A stretch of 64,000 nt of DNA from Sinosporangium album (GTDB taxonomy: Bacteria > Actinomycetota > Actinomycetes > Streptosporangiales > Streptosporangiaceae): positions 198,091-262,090 of the forward strand of contig NZ_FNCN01000002.1 in assembly GCF_900100605.1 (NCBI RefSeq), read 5' to 3'. Shown in pieces: positions 1-9,035 of the stretch; the first letter of the stretch is position 1; every line of letters begins with the position of its first letter. A program made the position numbers and the translations under genes. A model generated the notes under the pieces. The model was not told the DNA's origin and ran no database searches. It worked only from the letters and a program-made list of their open reading frames with translations.

Positions 1-119
1 GCGACAAACCCCTCGCGCGCCTCGGCGTTCTCGGGCCGACGCGCATGGACTATCCGGTCACGATGGGAGCGGTGCGGGCAGTGGCACGCTACGTCAGCCA
101 GATCCTGGCTGCTTCATAA
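1..119 (+). CDS. hrcA: Heat-inducible transcription repressor HrcA, C-terminal end (5' truncated by window edge)
   Basis: Reading from base 3, the frame gives about 38 residues ending at TAA 117-119. They include [20 protein letters not shown], the conserved C-terminal signature of HrcA, the repressor that binds CIRCE operators upstream of groES/dnaK-class genes. The stop is 11 bases before the dnaJ start, matching the usual actinobacterial hrcA-dnaJ operon. Only the tail is present, so the DNA-binding domain and any CIRCE element lie outside the window. Confidence 0.85.
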   Translation, partial: DKPLARLGVLGPTRMDYPVTMGAVRAVARYVSQILAAS

Positions 120-130
120 GAGGGCTATAG

Positions 131-1264
131 GTGGCTAAGAGCGATTACTACGGCACCCTCGGGGTGCGCCGTGACGCGACTCCGGAAGAGATCAAGAAGG
201 CTTATCGCCGTCTGGCCCGTGAGCTGCATCCGGATGTGAATCCCGATCCCGAGACGCAGGAGCGCTTCAAGGAGATCACGCAGGCCTACGAGGTCCTGTC
301 CGATCCGAACAAGCGCCAGATGTACGACCTCGGAGGCGACCCCTTCGGCGGCGCCGCCGCCGCCGCGGGCGGATTCGGCGCGGGCTTCCCGTTCAGCGAC
401 ATCATGGACGCCTTCTTCGGCTCCGCCGGGGCCACCCGCGGCCCGAGGTCGCGTGCCCGGCGTGGGCGCAACGCCACCATCCGGGTCGAACTCGACCTCA
501 AGGAGTCGGCGTTCGGCGCGACCCGCGAGCTGGTCGTCGACACGGCCGTGCTGTGCGAGGTCTGCCACGGATCCGGCGGCGCCCCGGGCACCCACCCCGA
601 CACCTGTGACATCTGCCACGGTCGCGGCGAGGTCTCCCAGGTGACCCGCTCGTTCCTCGGCAACGTCATGACGTCGCGGCCCTGCCCCCAGTGCGGCGGC
701 TACGGCACGATCATCCGTCACCCCTGCCAGGAGTGCTCGGGCGACGGGCGCGTGCGCACCCGCCGCACGATCAAGGTGCGCATCCCGGCCGGCGTGGAGG
801 ACGGCACGCACATCCAGCTCGCCGGCGAGGGCGAGGTCGGCCCCGGCGGCGGCCCGCCCGGCGACCTGTTCCTGGAGATCGCCGAGAAGCCGCACGAGAT
901 CTTCGAACGGCGCGGTGACGACCTGCACTGCACCGTCCAGATCCCGATGACGGCCGCGGCGCTCGGCACCATCCTCACGGTGGAGACACTCGACGGCAAC
1001 GAGGAGATCGACGTACGGCCCGCCACGCAGTCCGGCCAGGTCATCCCGCTGTACGGCAGGGGCGTGCAGCGCCTCAACGAGAACGGCCGGGGCGACCTGC
1101 TGATCCACGTCAACGTCGAGACCCCCGCCAAGCTCGACCCGCCGCAGGAGGAGCTCCTGCGCGAGCTCGCCAAGCTGCGGGGTGAGGAGCGCCCGCCCGG
1201 CAAGTTCGCCCCCGGCCAGCAGGGCTTCTTCTCCAGGCTGCGCGACGCCTTCAACGGCCGATGA
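131..1264 (+). CDS. dnaJ: Chaperone protein DnaJ
   Basis: A 377-residue Hsp40 co-chaperone that stimulates the DnaK ATPase and delivers unfolded clients. The J domain occupies about residues 4-68, with the HPD motif at 33-35. A Gly/Phe-rich linker (about 70-95) follows. Four CxxCxGxG zinc repeats ([32 protein letters not shown]) lie at about 142-206, then the C-terminal client-binding domains. The start is GTG at 131, preceded by AGAGGG. The stop overlaps the rsmE start (ATGA), so the two are translationally coupled. Being directly behind hrcA points to HrcA-controlled heat induction; this looks like the DnaJ2 paralog typical of actinomycetes (family knowledge). Confidence 0.96.
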   Translation: MAKSDYYGTLGVRRDATPEEIKKAYRRLARELHPDVNPDPETQERFKEITQAYEVLSDPNKRQMYDLGGDPFGGAAAAAGGFGAGFPFSDIMDAFFGSAGATRGPRSRARRGRNATIRVELDLKESAFGATRELVVDTAVLCEVCHGSGGAPGTHPDTCDICHGRGEVSQVTRSFLGNVMTSRPCPQCGGYGTIIRHPCQECSGDGRVRTRRTIKVRIPAGVEDGTHIQLAGEGEVGPGGGPPGDLFLEIAEKPHEIFERRGDDLHCTVQIPMTAAALGTILTVETLDGNEEIDVRPATQSGQVIPLYGRGVQRLNENGRGDLLIHVNVETPAKLDPPQEELLRELAKLRGEERPPGKFAPGQQGFFSRLRDAFNGR

Positions 1265-1992
1265 CCGCTCCGGTCTTCCTGGCCGGGCGCGACGAGTTCG
1301 CCAAGAACTCCTTCGTGCTGGGCGGCCCCGAAGGACGCCACGCCGCCGCCGTGCGGCGGCTCCGGGTGGGGGAGCGCCTCGACCTCACCGACGGTCGGGG
1401 CGCTGTCGCCGAATGCACGGTGGGCGCGGTCGCCAAGGACTCCCTCACGGTGGAGGTGCTGCGCCGCTACGAGGTGCCCGCGCCGCAGCCGCGCCTGATC
1501 GTGGTCCAGGGGCTGCCGAAGGGCGACCGGGGCGAACTCGCCGTCGAGATGATGACCGAGGCCGGAGTCGACGTGATCGTGCCGTGGGCGGCGTCCCGGT
1601 GCGTCGCCAAGTGGCAGGGCGATCGGGCGGCGAAGGGGCTCGCCCGGTGGAGGTCGGCTGCCAGGGAGGCCGCCAAGCAGTCCCGCGGCTTCTGGATGCC
1701 GGAGGTCGCGGAACAGGCCACCACGGCCGACGTGGCGGCGATGCTGGCCGGCGCGGCGCGTGCCGTCGTCCTACACGAGGAGGCCGCCGTGCCGCTGTCC
1801 GGGCTTGAGCTGCCCGACAGCGGGGACGTGGTGGTCGTGGTCGGCCCGGAGGGCGGAGTCAGCGACGACGAGCTCGACAGGTTCAGGGAGGCGGGAGCCG
1901 TACCCTCGCTTCTCGGGCCCACCGTGCTGCGCACGTCGACCGCGGGCGTCGCGGCGGTGGCCGTGCTGCAGACGCGCACCGGCCGCTGGTAG
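1261..1992 (+). CDS. rsmE: 16S rRNA (uracil1498-N3)-methyltransferase RsmE
   Basis: A 243-residue SPOUT methyltransferase that makes m3U1498 in 16S rRNA from S-adenosylmethionine. The N-terminal PUA-like part includes [20 protein letters not shown]. The C-terminal trefoil knot is recognised by [18 protein letters not shown] (about 196-213) and [16 protein letters not shown]. The length is normal for the family. Its ATG overlaps the dnaJ stop by four bases, the common actinobacterial hrcA-dnaJ-rsmE order. Confidence 0.94.
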   Translation: MTAPVFLAGRDEFAKNSFVLGGPEGRHAAAVRRLRVGERLDLTDGRGAVAECTVGAVAKDSLTVEVLRRYEVPAPQPRLIVVQGLPKGDRGELAVEMMTEAGVDVIVPWAASRCVAKWQGDRAAKGLARWRSAAREAAKQSRGFWMPEVAEQATTADVAAMLAGAARAVVLHEEAAVPLSGLELPDSGDVVVVVGPEGGVSDDELDRFREAGAVPSLLGPTVLRTSTAGVAAVAVLQTRTGRW

Positions 1993-1999
1993 ACCTCCC

Positions 2000-2629
2000 T
2001 CAGCCGGGCGGCGTGCTCAGGTCCGGTGTCGTGGGCTCAGGCTCGGTCGGCGGGCACTCCTCGGCCGCGCAGGGCGCCTCGCTGTCGGTGGCCGAGGGCT
2101 TCGGCGACGGCGACGGGCTGGGTTTGATCGTGGGGCACCTTCCGGCGGCGTCCGCCTCATTGGGCTGCGACGGGCACGACGAGGGCTTGCGGGGAGTCGG
2201 GCTCGTCTGGCTCGTCTGGCGGGACGACGGCGTGCCGGACGGCGTCGCGGCCGGGGGCCGCGCCGGTGGCGGCGGCACCACAGCCGCCGGATCGTGCTGG
2301 GGCGGTGGCGGCGGTGTCCCCGGGGGGACCGGACGGGACGTGCCCGAGGCCTCCGGCTCCCTGCTGCCGTGCTTGACCTCGGTGATCTGCCGGTCCTCCT
2401 GCGTCACCTGCTGCCGCAGGCTCGGGACGACCATGACGACGGCCGCCGCCACGAGCACCGCCCCGGCGATCGACGCACCGGCGCGCCACCAGAACAGGCC
2501 CCGGATGCCGCGCCGCTCGATGCGCGTACGGATGATCTCCAGGGCGTCGGGGGAGGGCACAACCGTGTCCGCCTCCGCGCGGAGGACACGGCGGAGGAAA
2601 TCGCCGTGCTCGTCGGGGGCTTGGGTCAT
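2000..2629 (-). CDS. Proline-rich single-pass membrane protein, probable partner of the adjacent sigma factor
   Basis: 209 residues. The N-terminal 43 are predicted cytoplasmic (MTQAPDEHGDFLRRVLRAEA), followed by one transmembrane helix at about 45-70 (WWRAGASIAGAVLVAAAVVM). The rest is a long Pro/Ser/Thr-rich tail with runs of PPPPP, presumably outside the membrane. No zinc-binding anti-sigma HxxxCxxC motif is visible. The gene is coupled to the upstream sigma-factor gene by a 4-base ATGA overlap. By position and topology it may be an anti-sigma factor or membrane tether, but that is inference from context; the sequence itself is not diagnostic. Confidence 0.7.
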   Translation of the reverse strand: MTQAPDEHGDFLRRVLRAEADTVVPSPDALEIIRTRIERRGIRGLFWWRAGASIAGAVLVAAAVVMVVPSLRQQVTQEDRQITEVKHGSREPEASGTSRPVPPGTPPPPPQHDPAAVVPPPPARPPAATPSGTPSSRQTSQTSPTPRKPSSCPSQPNEADAAGRCPTIKPSPSPSPKPSATDSEAPCAAEECPPTEPEPTTPDLSTPPG

Positions 2630-3231
2630 GACGACTGCTCCAGGACGTTGCGTAAGGCGGCCATGCCACGGGCGGTGTGGCTCTTCACCGCACCCTTGCT
2701 GATGCCCATGGCGTGAGCGATCTCTGCTTCCGACAGATCACCGTAATAGCGCAGAACGAGTGCTTCGCGCTGGCGCGTCGGAAGATTTCTCAGCGCTTCG
2801 ATTACCGCGCCTCGCTCCAGCTCGCCAATGGCGCCGTATTCCGCGCTGGGTGCGTCGGGCAGACCCTTGGGCGCGTATTTCTCTACGACCGCGCGATGGC
2901 GTAGCACGGACCGGGATCGGTTGACGACCGACTGCCGCAGGTAGGCGAGCGCCTTGTCGGGGTCCCGAAGTCGCCGCCACGCGCCGTGGATGGCCACGAA
3001 CGCGTCTTGGACGACCTCCTCCGCGGTCGCGATGTCGCGGACCAGGAGTACGGCGAGACGCACGAGCGACCGGTAGTGCGCGCTGTAGAGCGCGGTCACG
3101 GCCGTGTCGGCGTCCCATCCCACAGGCACCGCCCCGAGCGACCTATCGGCCACGAGGGTCTCGGTGGTCACATCAGTGGGACGCGCGGCCTTCCCAGAGG
3201 GTTTACGCTCTTCCGGTTCATTAGGGGGCAT
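2626..3231 (-). CDS. SigE-family RNA polymerase sigma-70 factor (ECF type)
   Basis: 201 residues from the ATG at 3231. The frame is open further upstream, but MPPNEPEERKP is the sensible start, with GGCGAGGA about 12 bases before it. Region 2 is YSAHYRSLVRLAVLLVRD through EEVVQDAFVAIHGAWRRL. Region 4 is LPTRQREALVLRYYGDLS through an HTH (EIAHAMGISKGAVKSHTARG). This is the SigE/SigM-like ECF group common in Streptomyces and Streptosporangium relatives. It is co-transcribed with, and overlaps, the downstream membrane protein, the usual layout for a sigma factor with a membrane regulator. Confidence 0.9.
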   Translation of the reverse strand: MPPNEPEERKPSGKAARPTDVTTETLVADRSLGAVPVGWDADTAVTALYSAHYRSLVRLAVLLVRDIATAEEVVQDAFVAIHGAWRRLRDPDKALAYLRQSVVNRSRSVLRHRAVVEKYAPKGLPDAPSAEYGAIGELERGAVIEALRNLPTRQREALVLRYYGDLSEAEIAHAMGISKGAVKSHTARGMAALRNVLEQSS

Positions 3232-3386
3232 GACCCAGTCGTGTCCTCGCCAGGTGGCCTCGCCCGACCCTGAGTTGTTCTGAATTTCACTGAAGTGTGG
3301 CACACACACCCTATCTGCGGGGATCTTTCCGCGCACCCGAGCCCGGGTTACCGATTGGCAACGGCAGGAGCCGGTAAAGTGCCCTG

Positions 3387-3731
3387 GTGATCGACTGCTT
3401 GTTCTGCAAGATTGTCAAGGGTGAGATCCCGGCGGAGATCGTCCAAGAGTCGGAGCGCACGCTCGCTTTCCGCGACATCAATCCGCAGGCCCCCACCCAC
3501 GTGCTGGTGATCCCCAAGGGACACTTCGCCAACGCGGCCGAACTCGCCCTCGCCGACGACGGCCTCGCCGACGAGGTCTTCAAGACCGCGCACGCCATCG
3601 CCGTCGCCGAAGGCATCGCCGACACCGGCTACCGGCTCGTGTTCAACACCGGCCCGGGGGCCGGCCAGACCGTGTTCCACGTGCACGGCCACCTGCTCGG
3701 CGGGCGCGGCCTCACCTGGCCGCCCGGCTGA
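3387..3731 (+). CDS. HIT (histidine triad) family hydrolase
   Basis: 114 residues. It begins MIDCLFCKIVKGEIPAEIV, typical of HINT/Hit nucleotide-binding proteins, and ends with the histidine triad HVHGHLLGGRG near the C-terminus. Family members hydrolyse nucleoside phosphoramidates such as AMP-lysine. The start is GTG 3387. The gene is transcribed away from the sigma-factor gene across a 155-base divergent intergenic region, and sits between rsmE and phoH as in many actinomycetes. Confidence 0.93.
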   Translation: MIDCLFCKIVKGEIPAEIVQESERTLAFRDINPQAPTHVLVIPKGHFANAAELALADDGLADEVFKTAHAIAVAEGIADTGYRLVFNTGPGAGQTVFHVHGHLLGGRGLTWPPG

Positions 3732-3756
3732 CCGGGGGCCCGCGGCCCGCCGAGGG

Positions 3757-3802
3757 CGGGCTCCCGCCGTACGGCCCGGGGCCGGGCTCCCGCCGTACGG
3801 CC
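3757..3802 (+). repeat. Direct repeat of a 20-bp unit containing the GCCGTACGGC palindrome
   Basis: The unit CGGGCTCCCGCCGTACGGCC occurs exactly at 3757-3776 and 3783-3802 (period 26) in the space between the HIT gene and phoH. Each copy carries the palindrome GCCGTACGGC that recurs in other intergenic spaces of this window. It is not coding in any convincing frame and may act in transcription termination. Confidence 0.7.
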
Positions 3803-3918
3803 TGGCCACGAGGGCGGAGAGGCCGGTCACGGGGCGGAGCGGACCACGGCCGACACGGATAGCATGTGGACAGTCCTGTTGTATCTATCCGGGAGGCGAT
3901 CAGGCCGTCGGCCTGCCC

Positions 3919-4953
3919 ATGTCCGAGCCAAACGATTCCCGTAAGTCGCCACCGAGCGGTCCAACCCGGACCCAGGCGAAGGTGGTGATCCCGGACGACC
4001 AGCTCATGGTCGGCCTGCTGGGCTCAGGAGACGAGCTGCTGCGGGTCATCGAAGGCGCGTTCCGCGCCGACATCCATGTCCGGGGCAATGAGATCACAGT
4101 CACCGGCAGTCCCGAGGAGAGCGGCGCGGTCGTGCGCCTCTTCGAGGAGCTGGTCGAGCTGCTGCGCGGCGGAACGCAGCTCACCACGGATGCCGTCGAG
4201 CGCAGCATCGCGATGCTGCGCATGTCCGCAGGGCGCCCCGCCGAGGTGCTCTCCCTCGACATCCTGTCCTCGCGCGGACGCACGATCCGCCCGAAGACGG
4301 TCAACCAGAAGCGCTATGTCGACTCGATCGACAAGCACACGGTCGTCTTCGGCATCGGACCCGCCGGCACGGGCAAGACCTACCTGGCCATGGCGAAGGC
4401 CGTGAAGGCCCTGCAGGCCAAAGAGGTCAACCGCATCATCCTGACCCGGCCCGCGGTCGAGGCGGGGGAGCGGCTGGGCTTCCTGCCGGGCACGCTCTAC
4501 GAGAAGATCGACCCGTATCTGCGCCCGCTGTACGACGCGCTGCACGACATGGTCGACCCCGACTCCATCCCCAGGCTGATGGCGGCGGGCACGATCGAGG
4601 TCGCCCCGCTGGCCTACATGCGCGGCCGTACGCTCAACGACGCCTTCATCATCTTGGACGAGGCCCAGAACACCTCGCCCGAGCAGATGAAGATGTTCCT
4701 CACCAGGCTCGGATTCAACTCCAAGATCGTGGTGACGGGCGACGTCACCCAGATCGACCTGCCCGGAGGAACACAGAGCGGGCTCAAGGTCGTGCAGGAG
4801 ATCCTGGACGGCATCCCGGACATCTACTTCTGCCGCCTGAGCAGCGCGGACGTGGTCAGGCACCGGCTTGTCAGCGACATCGTCGACGCCTACGGTCGAT
4901 ATGACGCCACGCTGGTCGAGCCCAAGCAGATCAAGCAGCGGGGCAGGAGATAG
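3919..4953 (+). CDS. phoH: PhoH-like ATPase
   Basis: 344 residues. A small KH-like N-terminal domain (about 20-100) precedes the PhoH ATPase domain. Walker A GPAGTGKT lies at 147-154 and Walker B IILDEAQN with DEAQ at 247-250; [14 protein letters not shown] is the sensor segment. PhoH proteins are cytosolic ATPases linked to RNA metabolism. It heads the phoH-ybeY-corC run, with ybeY starting 4 bases after its stop. The only good Shine-Dalgarno (GGGAGG, 3891-3896) is about 22 bases from the ATG, so an upstream non-ATG start such as CTG 3913 cannot be excluded. Confidence 0.94.
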   Translation: MSEPNDSRKSPPSGPTRTQAKVVIPDDQLMVGLLGSGDELLRVIEGAFRADIHVRGNEITVTGSPEESGAVVRLFEELVELLRGGTQLTTDAVERSIAMLRMSAGRPAEVLSLDILSSRGRTIRPKTVNQKRYVDSIDKHTVVFGIGPAGTGKTYLAMAKAVKALQAKEVNRIILTRPAVEAGERLGFLPGTLYEKIDPYLRPLYDALHDMVDPDSIPRLMAAGTIEVAPLAYMRGRTLNDAFIILDEAQNTSPEQMKMFLTRLGFNSKIVVTGDVTQIDLPGGTQSGLKVVQEILDGIPDIYFCRLSSADVVRHRLVSDIVDAYGRYDATLVEPKQIKQRGRR

Positions 4954-4957
4954 GCCG

Positions 4958-5437
4958 ATGAGCATCGAAGTCGCCAACGAGTCCGGTGTCGAGGTCGACG
5001 AGACGGCGCTCGTGGCCCTGGCGGGGCATGTGCTCGATCACATGAAGGTCAACCCGCTGGCCGAGCTGTCCATCCTTGTCGTGGACGAGGATGTGATGGC
5101 CGGATTGCACGAGCAGTGGATGGGAGAGCCAGGTCCGACGGACGTGCTGGCCTTTCCCATGGACGAGCTGAGGCCGGGCCAGACCGGCGCTCGGCAGGGC
5201 AACGAGGGGCCCGCCGATCCGGCGCTCCTCGGTGACGTGGTGCTGTGCCCGCAGGTCGCGGCCAAGCAGGCCGTCGAGGCCGGGCACTCCGCCCAGGATG
5301 AGTTGGAGCTGCTGTGCACGCACGGCATCCTCCACCTGCTGGGCTACGACCACGCCGAGCCCGAGGAACACAAGGAGATGTTCGGCTTGCAGGCCGAACT
5401 TCTCACGGCGTGGCGGGAGGTGCGCACCCAGCGGTGA
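4958..5437 (+). CDS. ybeY: Endoribonuclease YbeY (16S rRNA 3'-end maturation)
   Basis: 159 residues starting [10 protein letters not shown] at ATG 4958. It is a zinc-dependent single-strand endoribonuclease involved in 16S rRNA maturation and 70S quality control. The metal site [11 protein letters not shown] matches the UPF0054 signature HGxLHLxGYDH; [12 protein letters not shown] is the other conserved segment. The open frame extends upstream inside phoH, but family alignment supports this start. The TGA overlaps the GTG of the next gene (GTGA), so translation is probably coupled. Confidence 0.95.
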   Translation: MSIEVANESGVEVDETALVALAGHVLDHMKVNPLAELSILVVDEDVMAGLHEQWMGEPGPTDVLAFPMDELRPGQTGARQGNEGPADPALLGDVVLCPQVAAKQAVEAGHSAQDELELLCTHGILHLLGYDHAEPEEHKEMFGLQAELLTAWREVRTQR

Positions 5438-6723
5438 ACGCCGCGAACGGGTGGTTGGTGACGGTCGTCGTACTCGTCGTGGTCGGCGGCCTGATCGCAA
5501 GCGCGGAGACGGCTCTTACGCGCATCTCACGGGTGCGCGCGGACGAGTTCACGCGAGAGGGGCGCAGGGGCGCGGAACGGCTGCGAGCCATCGTGGCCGA
5601 CCCGCCGCGCTACCTTAACCTGCTCCTGCTGCTCAGGTTGAGCTGCGAGCTCGTCTCCACGGTGATAGCCACATTGATCTTCATTGACGTTCTGGGAGAC
5701 CAGGGCTGGGCGTACGCCGTCGCCGCGGCCGTCATGATCGTGGTCAGCTACGTGATCGTCGGAGTGTCCCCGCGCACGCTGGGGCGCCAGCACGCCGAGC
5801 CGATCGCCCTGGCCGCCGCGCCCGTGGTCTACGGTCTGACCCGGATCTTCGGCCCGCTGCCCAAGCTCCTGATCCTTCTCGGCAACGCGGTGACGCCCGG
5901 CAAGGGCTTCCGGGACGGGCCGTTCACCTCTGAGGCCGAACTGCGCGACCTGGTCGACCTGGCGGAGGAGCGCAGGGTCATCGAACCCGACGAGCGGGAG
6001 ATGATCCACTCGGTCTTCGAGCTCGGTGACACCTTGGTGCGCGAGGTCATGGTGCCGCGCACCGACATGTTGTTCATCGAGCGCGGCAAGACCCTCAACC
6101 AGGCCCTGTCCCTCGCCCTGCGCAGCGGGTTCTCCCGCATTCCCGTGGTCGGCGAGAACGAGGACGACGTCATCGGCATCGTCTACCTCAAGGACGTCGT
6201 GCGCCACGTGCACGAGGCCGGGGACAACGGACACAGCGTCAAGGTGGACGCCGTGATGCGCCCGGCGACCTACGTGCCGGAGAGCAAGCCGATCGACGAA
6301 CTCATGCGTGAGATGCAGGCCCGTCAGAGCCATCTGGCCATCGTCATCGACGAATACGGCGGTACGGCCGGCCTGGTCACGATCGAGGACGTGCTTGAGG
6401 AGATCGTCGGTGAGATCGCCGACGAATACGACCAGGAACTTCCCAGAGTCGAAGCCTTGGAGGACGGTTCGGTCAGGGTGACCGCCCGCCTTCCGGTGGA
6501 TGAACTGGCCGAGTTGTTCAGCGTTCAGATCGCGGTCGACGAGGTCGAGACCGTCGGCGGGCTGCTCGCCCATGCACTCGGCCGGGTGCCGATCGCCGGG
6601 TCCGAGGTCGAGGTCGAGGGGTTGCGGTTGACCGCGGAAAGCCTCGCCGGTCGCCGCAATCGCATCGGGACGGTGCTGGTCAGGAGGCTGCTGCCGTCCG
6701 AGCAGGACTTTGTGACGGCCTAG
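5434..6723 (+). CDS. HlyC/CorC-family membrane protein with CNNM and CBS domains
   Basis: 429 residues from GTG 5434, overlapping the ybeY stop. The N-terminal CNNM-type membrane domain (about 1-135) has three hydrophobic segments, for example [23 protein letters not shown] pair follows (about 190-310; [57 protein letters not shown]), then a C-terminal CorC/HlyC domain. Members are implicated in Mg/Co efflux or ion sensing. The gene is conserved between ybeY and era in actinobacteria, but its substrate cannot be read from sequence. Confidence 0.92.
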   Translation: MNAANGWLVTVVVLVVVGGLIASAETALTRISRVRADEFTREGRRGAERLRAIVADPPRYLNLLLLLRLSCELVSTVIATLIFIDVLGDQGWAYAVAAAVMIVVSYVIVGVSPRTLGRQHAEPIALAAAPVVYGLTRIFGPLPKLLILLGNAVTPGKGFRDGPFTSEAELRDLVDLAEERRVIEPDEREMIHSVFELGDTLVREVMVPRTDMLFIERGKTLNQALSLALRSGFSRIPVVGENEDDVIGIVYLKDVVRHVHEAGDNGHSVKVDAVMRPATYVPESKPIDELMREMQARQSHLAIVIDEYGGTAGLVTIEDVLEEIVGEIADEYDQELPRVEALEDGSVRVTARLPVDELAELFSVQIAVDEVETVGGLLAHALGRVPIAGSEVEVEGLRLTAESLAGRRNRIGTVLVRRLLPSEQDFVTA

Positions 6724-7069
6724 CGGGACGGCGATAGCAGCCTTTCCGGGCAAAGCTACGGATTCTATGCAAGTCCCCTACAAGTCATCTGCAAGCGGGG
6801 CGAGCCATAGTTTTCTCGTGGCGCCTGGTGCTGCAGGGGCCACACGGGAAAGCCCGACCGCTCGGAGGGGTTCGGCGCAAGGGCTTTCCGGGGGGTGAGC
6901 GCGTCCCGGCCAGCTAGCCGGCCGTGGACGCCGCTCGTTAAAGGGTGCTCTTGCCTGGCATATGCCGGTGAGAGCACCCTTAAGCGTCTATTGGGGACTC
7001 TCGGAGATTGTTCTAGTTACTCGGCGGGAACATCAGCGTCGGGGTGACCGGGGAACAACGGGAGAAGGC
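6724..7069 (+). other. Non-coding 346-bp spacer with strong inverted repeats; possible structured RNA or terminators
   Basis: No convincing reading frame. It holds at least two clear hairpins: GGAAAGCCC/GGGCTTTCC (6847-6855 with 6881-6889) and an 11-bp perfect stem at 6941-6981. It also has repeated GCAAG words near 6770-6795. It could end the corC-like transcript, act as the 5' leader of the downstream lipoprotein gene, or encode a small RNA. I could not match it to a known riboswitch class by eye. Confidence 0.5.
6941..6981 (+). terminator. Long hairpin upstream of the lipoprotein gene
   Basis: AAGGGTGCTCT (6941-6951) pairs perfectly with AGAGCACCCTT (6971-6981). The 19-base loop contains GGCATATGCC, itself palindromic. 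The stem begins with As and ends TTAA, like a bidirectional terminator, but there is no long U tract. It may also be a regulatory element. Confidence 0.55.
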
Positions 7070-7762
7070 ATGACGCGGGGGATGCGGGTGTTCTGGGTGG
7101 TCGCCGCCATACTGGTGGCGCTCGGACTGATCGCCGCAGCCCTCGGCGGGTGCGGGTCGAAACGCACAGAGCGCCCCCCTGAGGTGCGGGACCACGCCGA
7201 ACTCACCCGCATGCAAGGAGTCCTCAACGATCAACGTGGGCTCCCCGACGGGTTCTCGCCGAGGCCGTTGGACGGATGGATCTCCCCGTTCCGGGCACGC
7301 GGCCGCGACTGCCGGGCCGTACTCGACGCCGCCGCCGGCCGCCCGCCGAGCGGCTCCCTCCGTGCCCAGGCCAAAGCGGCCTACGCCGGCAACGGTGTCG
7401 GCGAAGTCGCCGGAGTCGCCCTCGCCGGCTACTCACCTGGAGGCGCCCAACGGCACCTCGACCACCTGAGTACGGCTCTCGCCCGGTGCCTGGCCAAGCC
7501 GCAGAAGCTGCTGACCGCCAAGAATCCGGGCAACAGCACCAAACTCACGATGCGGGAGCTCTCCATTGCCGACGTCGGCCACAAGGCGCTGACCGCGAAG
7601 GTGACCGGACGGCTCAACGGATATCCGTACAGCCTCCACCTCGTCTTCGTACGCATCGGGGAGACCCTGATCTGCGTGATCCACACCGGGTTCGCCGATC
7701 TCGACCCCACGCGCACCCATCTGCTCGCCAGAGCCGTGGCCGACCGCGTGGCATCGGCCTGA
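7070..7762 (+). CDS. Putative secreted lipoprotein, function unknown
   Basis: 230 residues starting MTRGMRVFWVVAAILVALGL, with GGGAG five bases before the ATG at 7070. The hydrophobic signal sequence ends in a lipobox-like ALGGC, with Cys at about residue 26, so it is probably lipid-anchored outside the cytoplasmic membrane. The mature part has an alpha/beta character with CRAVLDAAAGRPP and SLHLVFVRIGETLICVIHTG. This resembles actinobacterial sensor-type or PknH-extracellular-like lipoproteins, but no motif fixes a function. It lies in the conserved gap between corC-like and era. Confidence 0.75.
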   Translation: MTRGMRVFWVVAAILVALGLIAAALGGCGSKRTERPPEVRDHAELTRMQGVLNDQRGLPDGFSPRPLDGWISPFRARGRDCRAVLDAAAGRPPSGSLRAQAKAAYAGNGVGEVAGVALAGYSPGGAQRHLDHLSTALARCLAKPQKLLTAKNPGNSTKLTMRELSIADVGHKALTAKVTGRLNGYPYSLHLVFVRIGETLICVIHTGFADLDPTRTHLLARAVADRVASA

Positions 7763-7787
7763 CCCGCGCTTTGAGTAGCCTTGTCGG

Positions 7788-8123
7788 GTGACTGACACGA
7801 CTCTCGACCCCGAGGACAATAAGATCATTGTGCTGGCCCGGTCGGCCAGAGCGCGCAACGGCACGGCTCAAGGCGCCGCCGTGCGCGACGAGACCGGCCG
7901 CACCTATGTCGCGACCGACGTGGCGCTGCCCTCGCTGACGCTGACGGCGCTCCAGGTCGCGGTGGCGATGGCGGTGTCGAGCGGAGCGCGATCACTCGAA
8001 GCGGCGGCCCTGGTCACCGACGCCGACGAGCCCGGCGACGCCGACCGCGCCGTTGTCGCCGACCTCGGCACCCCGGTCCTGATCACCGCCGGCCCCGACG
8101 GAACCATACGGCAGAGCCGATGA
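7788..8123 (+). CDS. Cytidine-deaminase-like protein lacking the zinc site
   Basis: 111 residues, GTG start at 7788, stop overlapping era (ATGA). The core GAAVRDETGRTYVATDVALP followed by LTALQVAVAMAVSSGA aligns in register with cytidine deaminases (GAAL...GxVYxGxNIExxS then CAExxAIxxAVSxG). The catalytic CAE is replaced by TAL, the PCxxC zinc motif is absent, and the protein contains no Cys at all. It is therefore unlikely to be an active deaminase. The gene is kept upstream of era in many actinobacteria, so a structural or binding role is plausible (inference). Confidence 0.8.
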   Translation: MTDTTLDPEDNKIIVLARSARARNGTAQGAAVRDETGRTYVATDVALPSLTLTALQVAVAMAVSSGARSLEAAALVTDADEPGDADRAVVADLGTPVLITAGPDGTIRQSR

Positions 8124-9022
8124 GCGACGAATTCAAGGCAGGCTTCGCCTGCTTCGTGGGCCGACCCAACGTCGGCAAGTCCACGCTGATGAACGCGCTC
8201 GTGGGCACCAAGGTCGCCATCACCTCGTCCAAGCCCCAGACCACACGCAGAGCGATCCGCGGCATCGTCCATCGGCCCGACGCCCAACTGGTGATCGTCG
8301 ACACCCCCGGCCTCCACCGCCCCCGCACTCTGCTCGGCGAGCGCCTGGACAGCCTCGTCCTGTCCACCCTGAGCGAAGTCGACGCCATCGGGTTCTGCAT
8401 CCCCGCCGACGAACCCATCGGCAAGGGCGACCGGTTCATCGCCGACAAACTCGCCGCTGTCAAACGCACCCCCATCCTGGCGATCGTCACCAAGTGCGAC
8501 CTCGTCGGGCGCGAGCGAGTCGCCGAACAGCTCCTCGCCGTCTCCAACCTGGGCACCTTCGCGGAGATCATTCCCGTCTCCGCGAAATCCGGCGACCAGC
8601 TCGGCATCCTCTCCGACCTCCTCATCGACCGGCTCCCCGAAAGCCCCCCGCTCTACGAAGGCGGCGAACTCACAGACGAGCCCGAACAGGTCCTCGTCGC
8701 CGAACTCATCAGAGAGGCCACCCTAGAGGGCGTACGCGATGAGCTCCCGCACTCCATCGCCGTCGTCGTCGAGGAGATGGGCCTGCGCGAAGGGCGGGAC
8801 GACCTCCTCGACATCTACGCCTTCATGTACGTCGAACGGCCATCCCAGAAAGCCATCGTGATCGGCCGCAAGGGCGAACGGCTTCGCGAAGTCGGCACCC
8901 GGGCCCGCCACCAGATCGAAGCCCTCCTCGGCACCCGTGTCTACCTAGACCTGCGCATCAAGGTCGCCAAGGACTGGCAGCGAGACCCCAAACAACTCCG
9001 CCGCCTGGGCTTCTACGACTGA
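8120..9022 (+). CDS. era: GTPase Era
   Basis: 300-residue Ras-like GTPase with a C-terminal KH domain that binds the 3' end of 16S rRNA and checks 30S assembly. G1 GRPNVGKST is at 14-22, G3 DTPG at about 61-64 and G4 TKCD at about 122-125. KH-domain segments include AIVIGRKGERLREVGTRAR and RVYLDLRIKVAKDWQRD at the C-terminus. It is coupled to the preceding gene by ATGA. With ybeY and phoH it forms a small-ribosomal-subunit maturation neighbourhood. Confidence 0.97.
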   Translation: MSDEFKAGFACFVGRPNVGKSTLMNALVGTKVAITSSKPQTTRRAIRGIVHRPDAQLVIVDTPGLHRPRTLLGERLDSLVLSTLSEVDAIGFCIPADEPIGKGDRFIADKLAAVKRTPILAIVTKCDLVGRERVAEQLLAVSNLGTFAEIIPVSAKSGDQLGILSDLLIDRLPESPPLYEGGELTDEPEQVLVAELIREATLEGVRDELPHSIAVVVEEMGLREGRDDLLDIYAFMYVERPSQKAIVIGRKGERLREVGTRARHQIEALLGTRVYLDLRIKVAKDWQRDPKQLRRLGFYD

Positions 9023-9035
9023 CAGTGATGATGTC

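Noticed and set aside
5527-6753. Minus-strand frame opposite the corC-like gene
   Set aside because: His/Asp/Gln-rich shadow translation without RBS or family resemblance.
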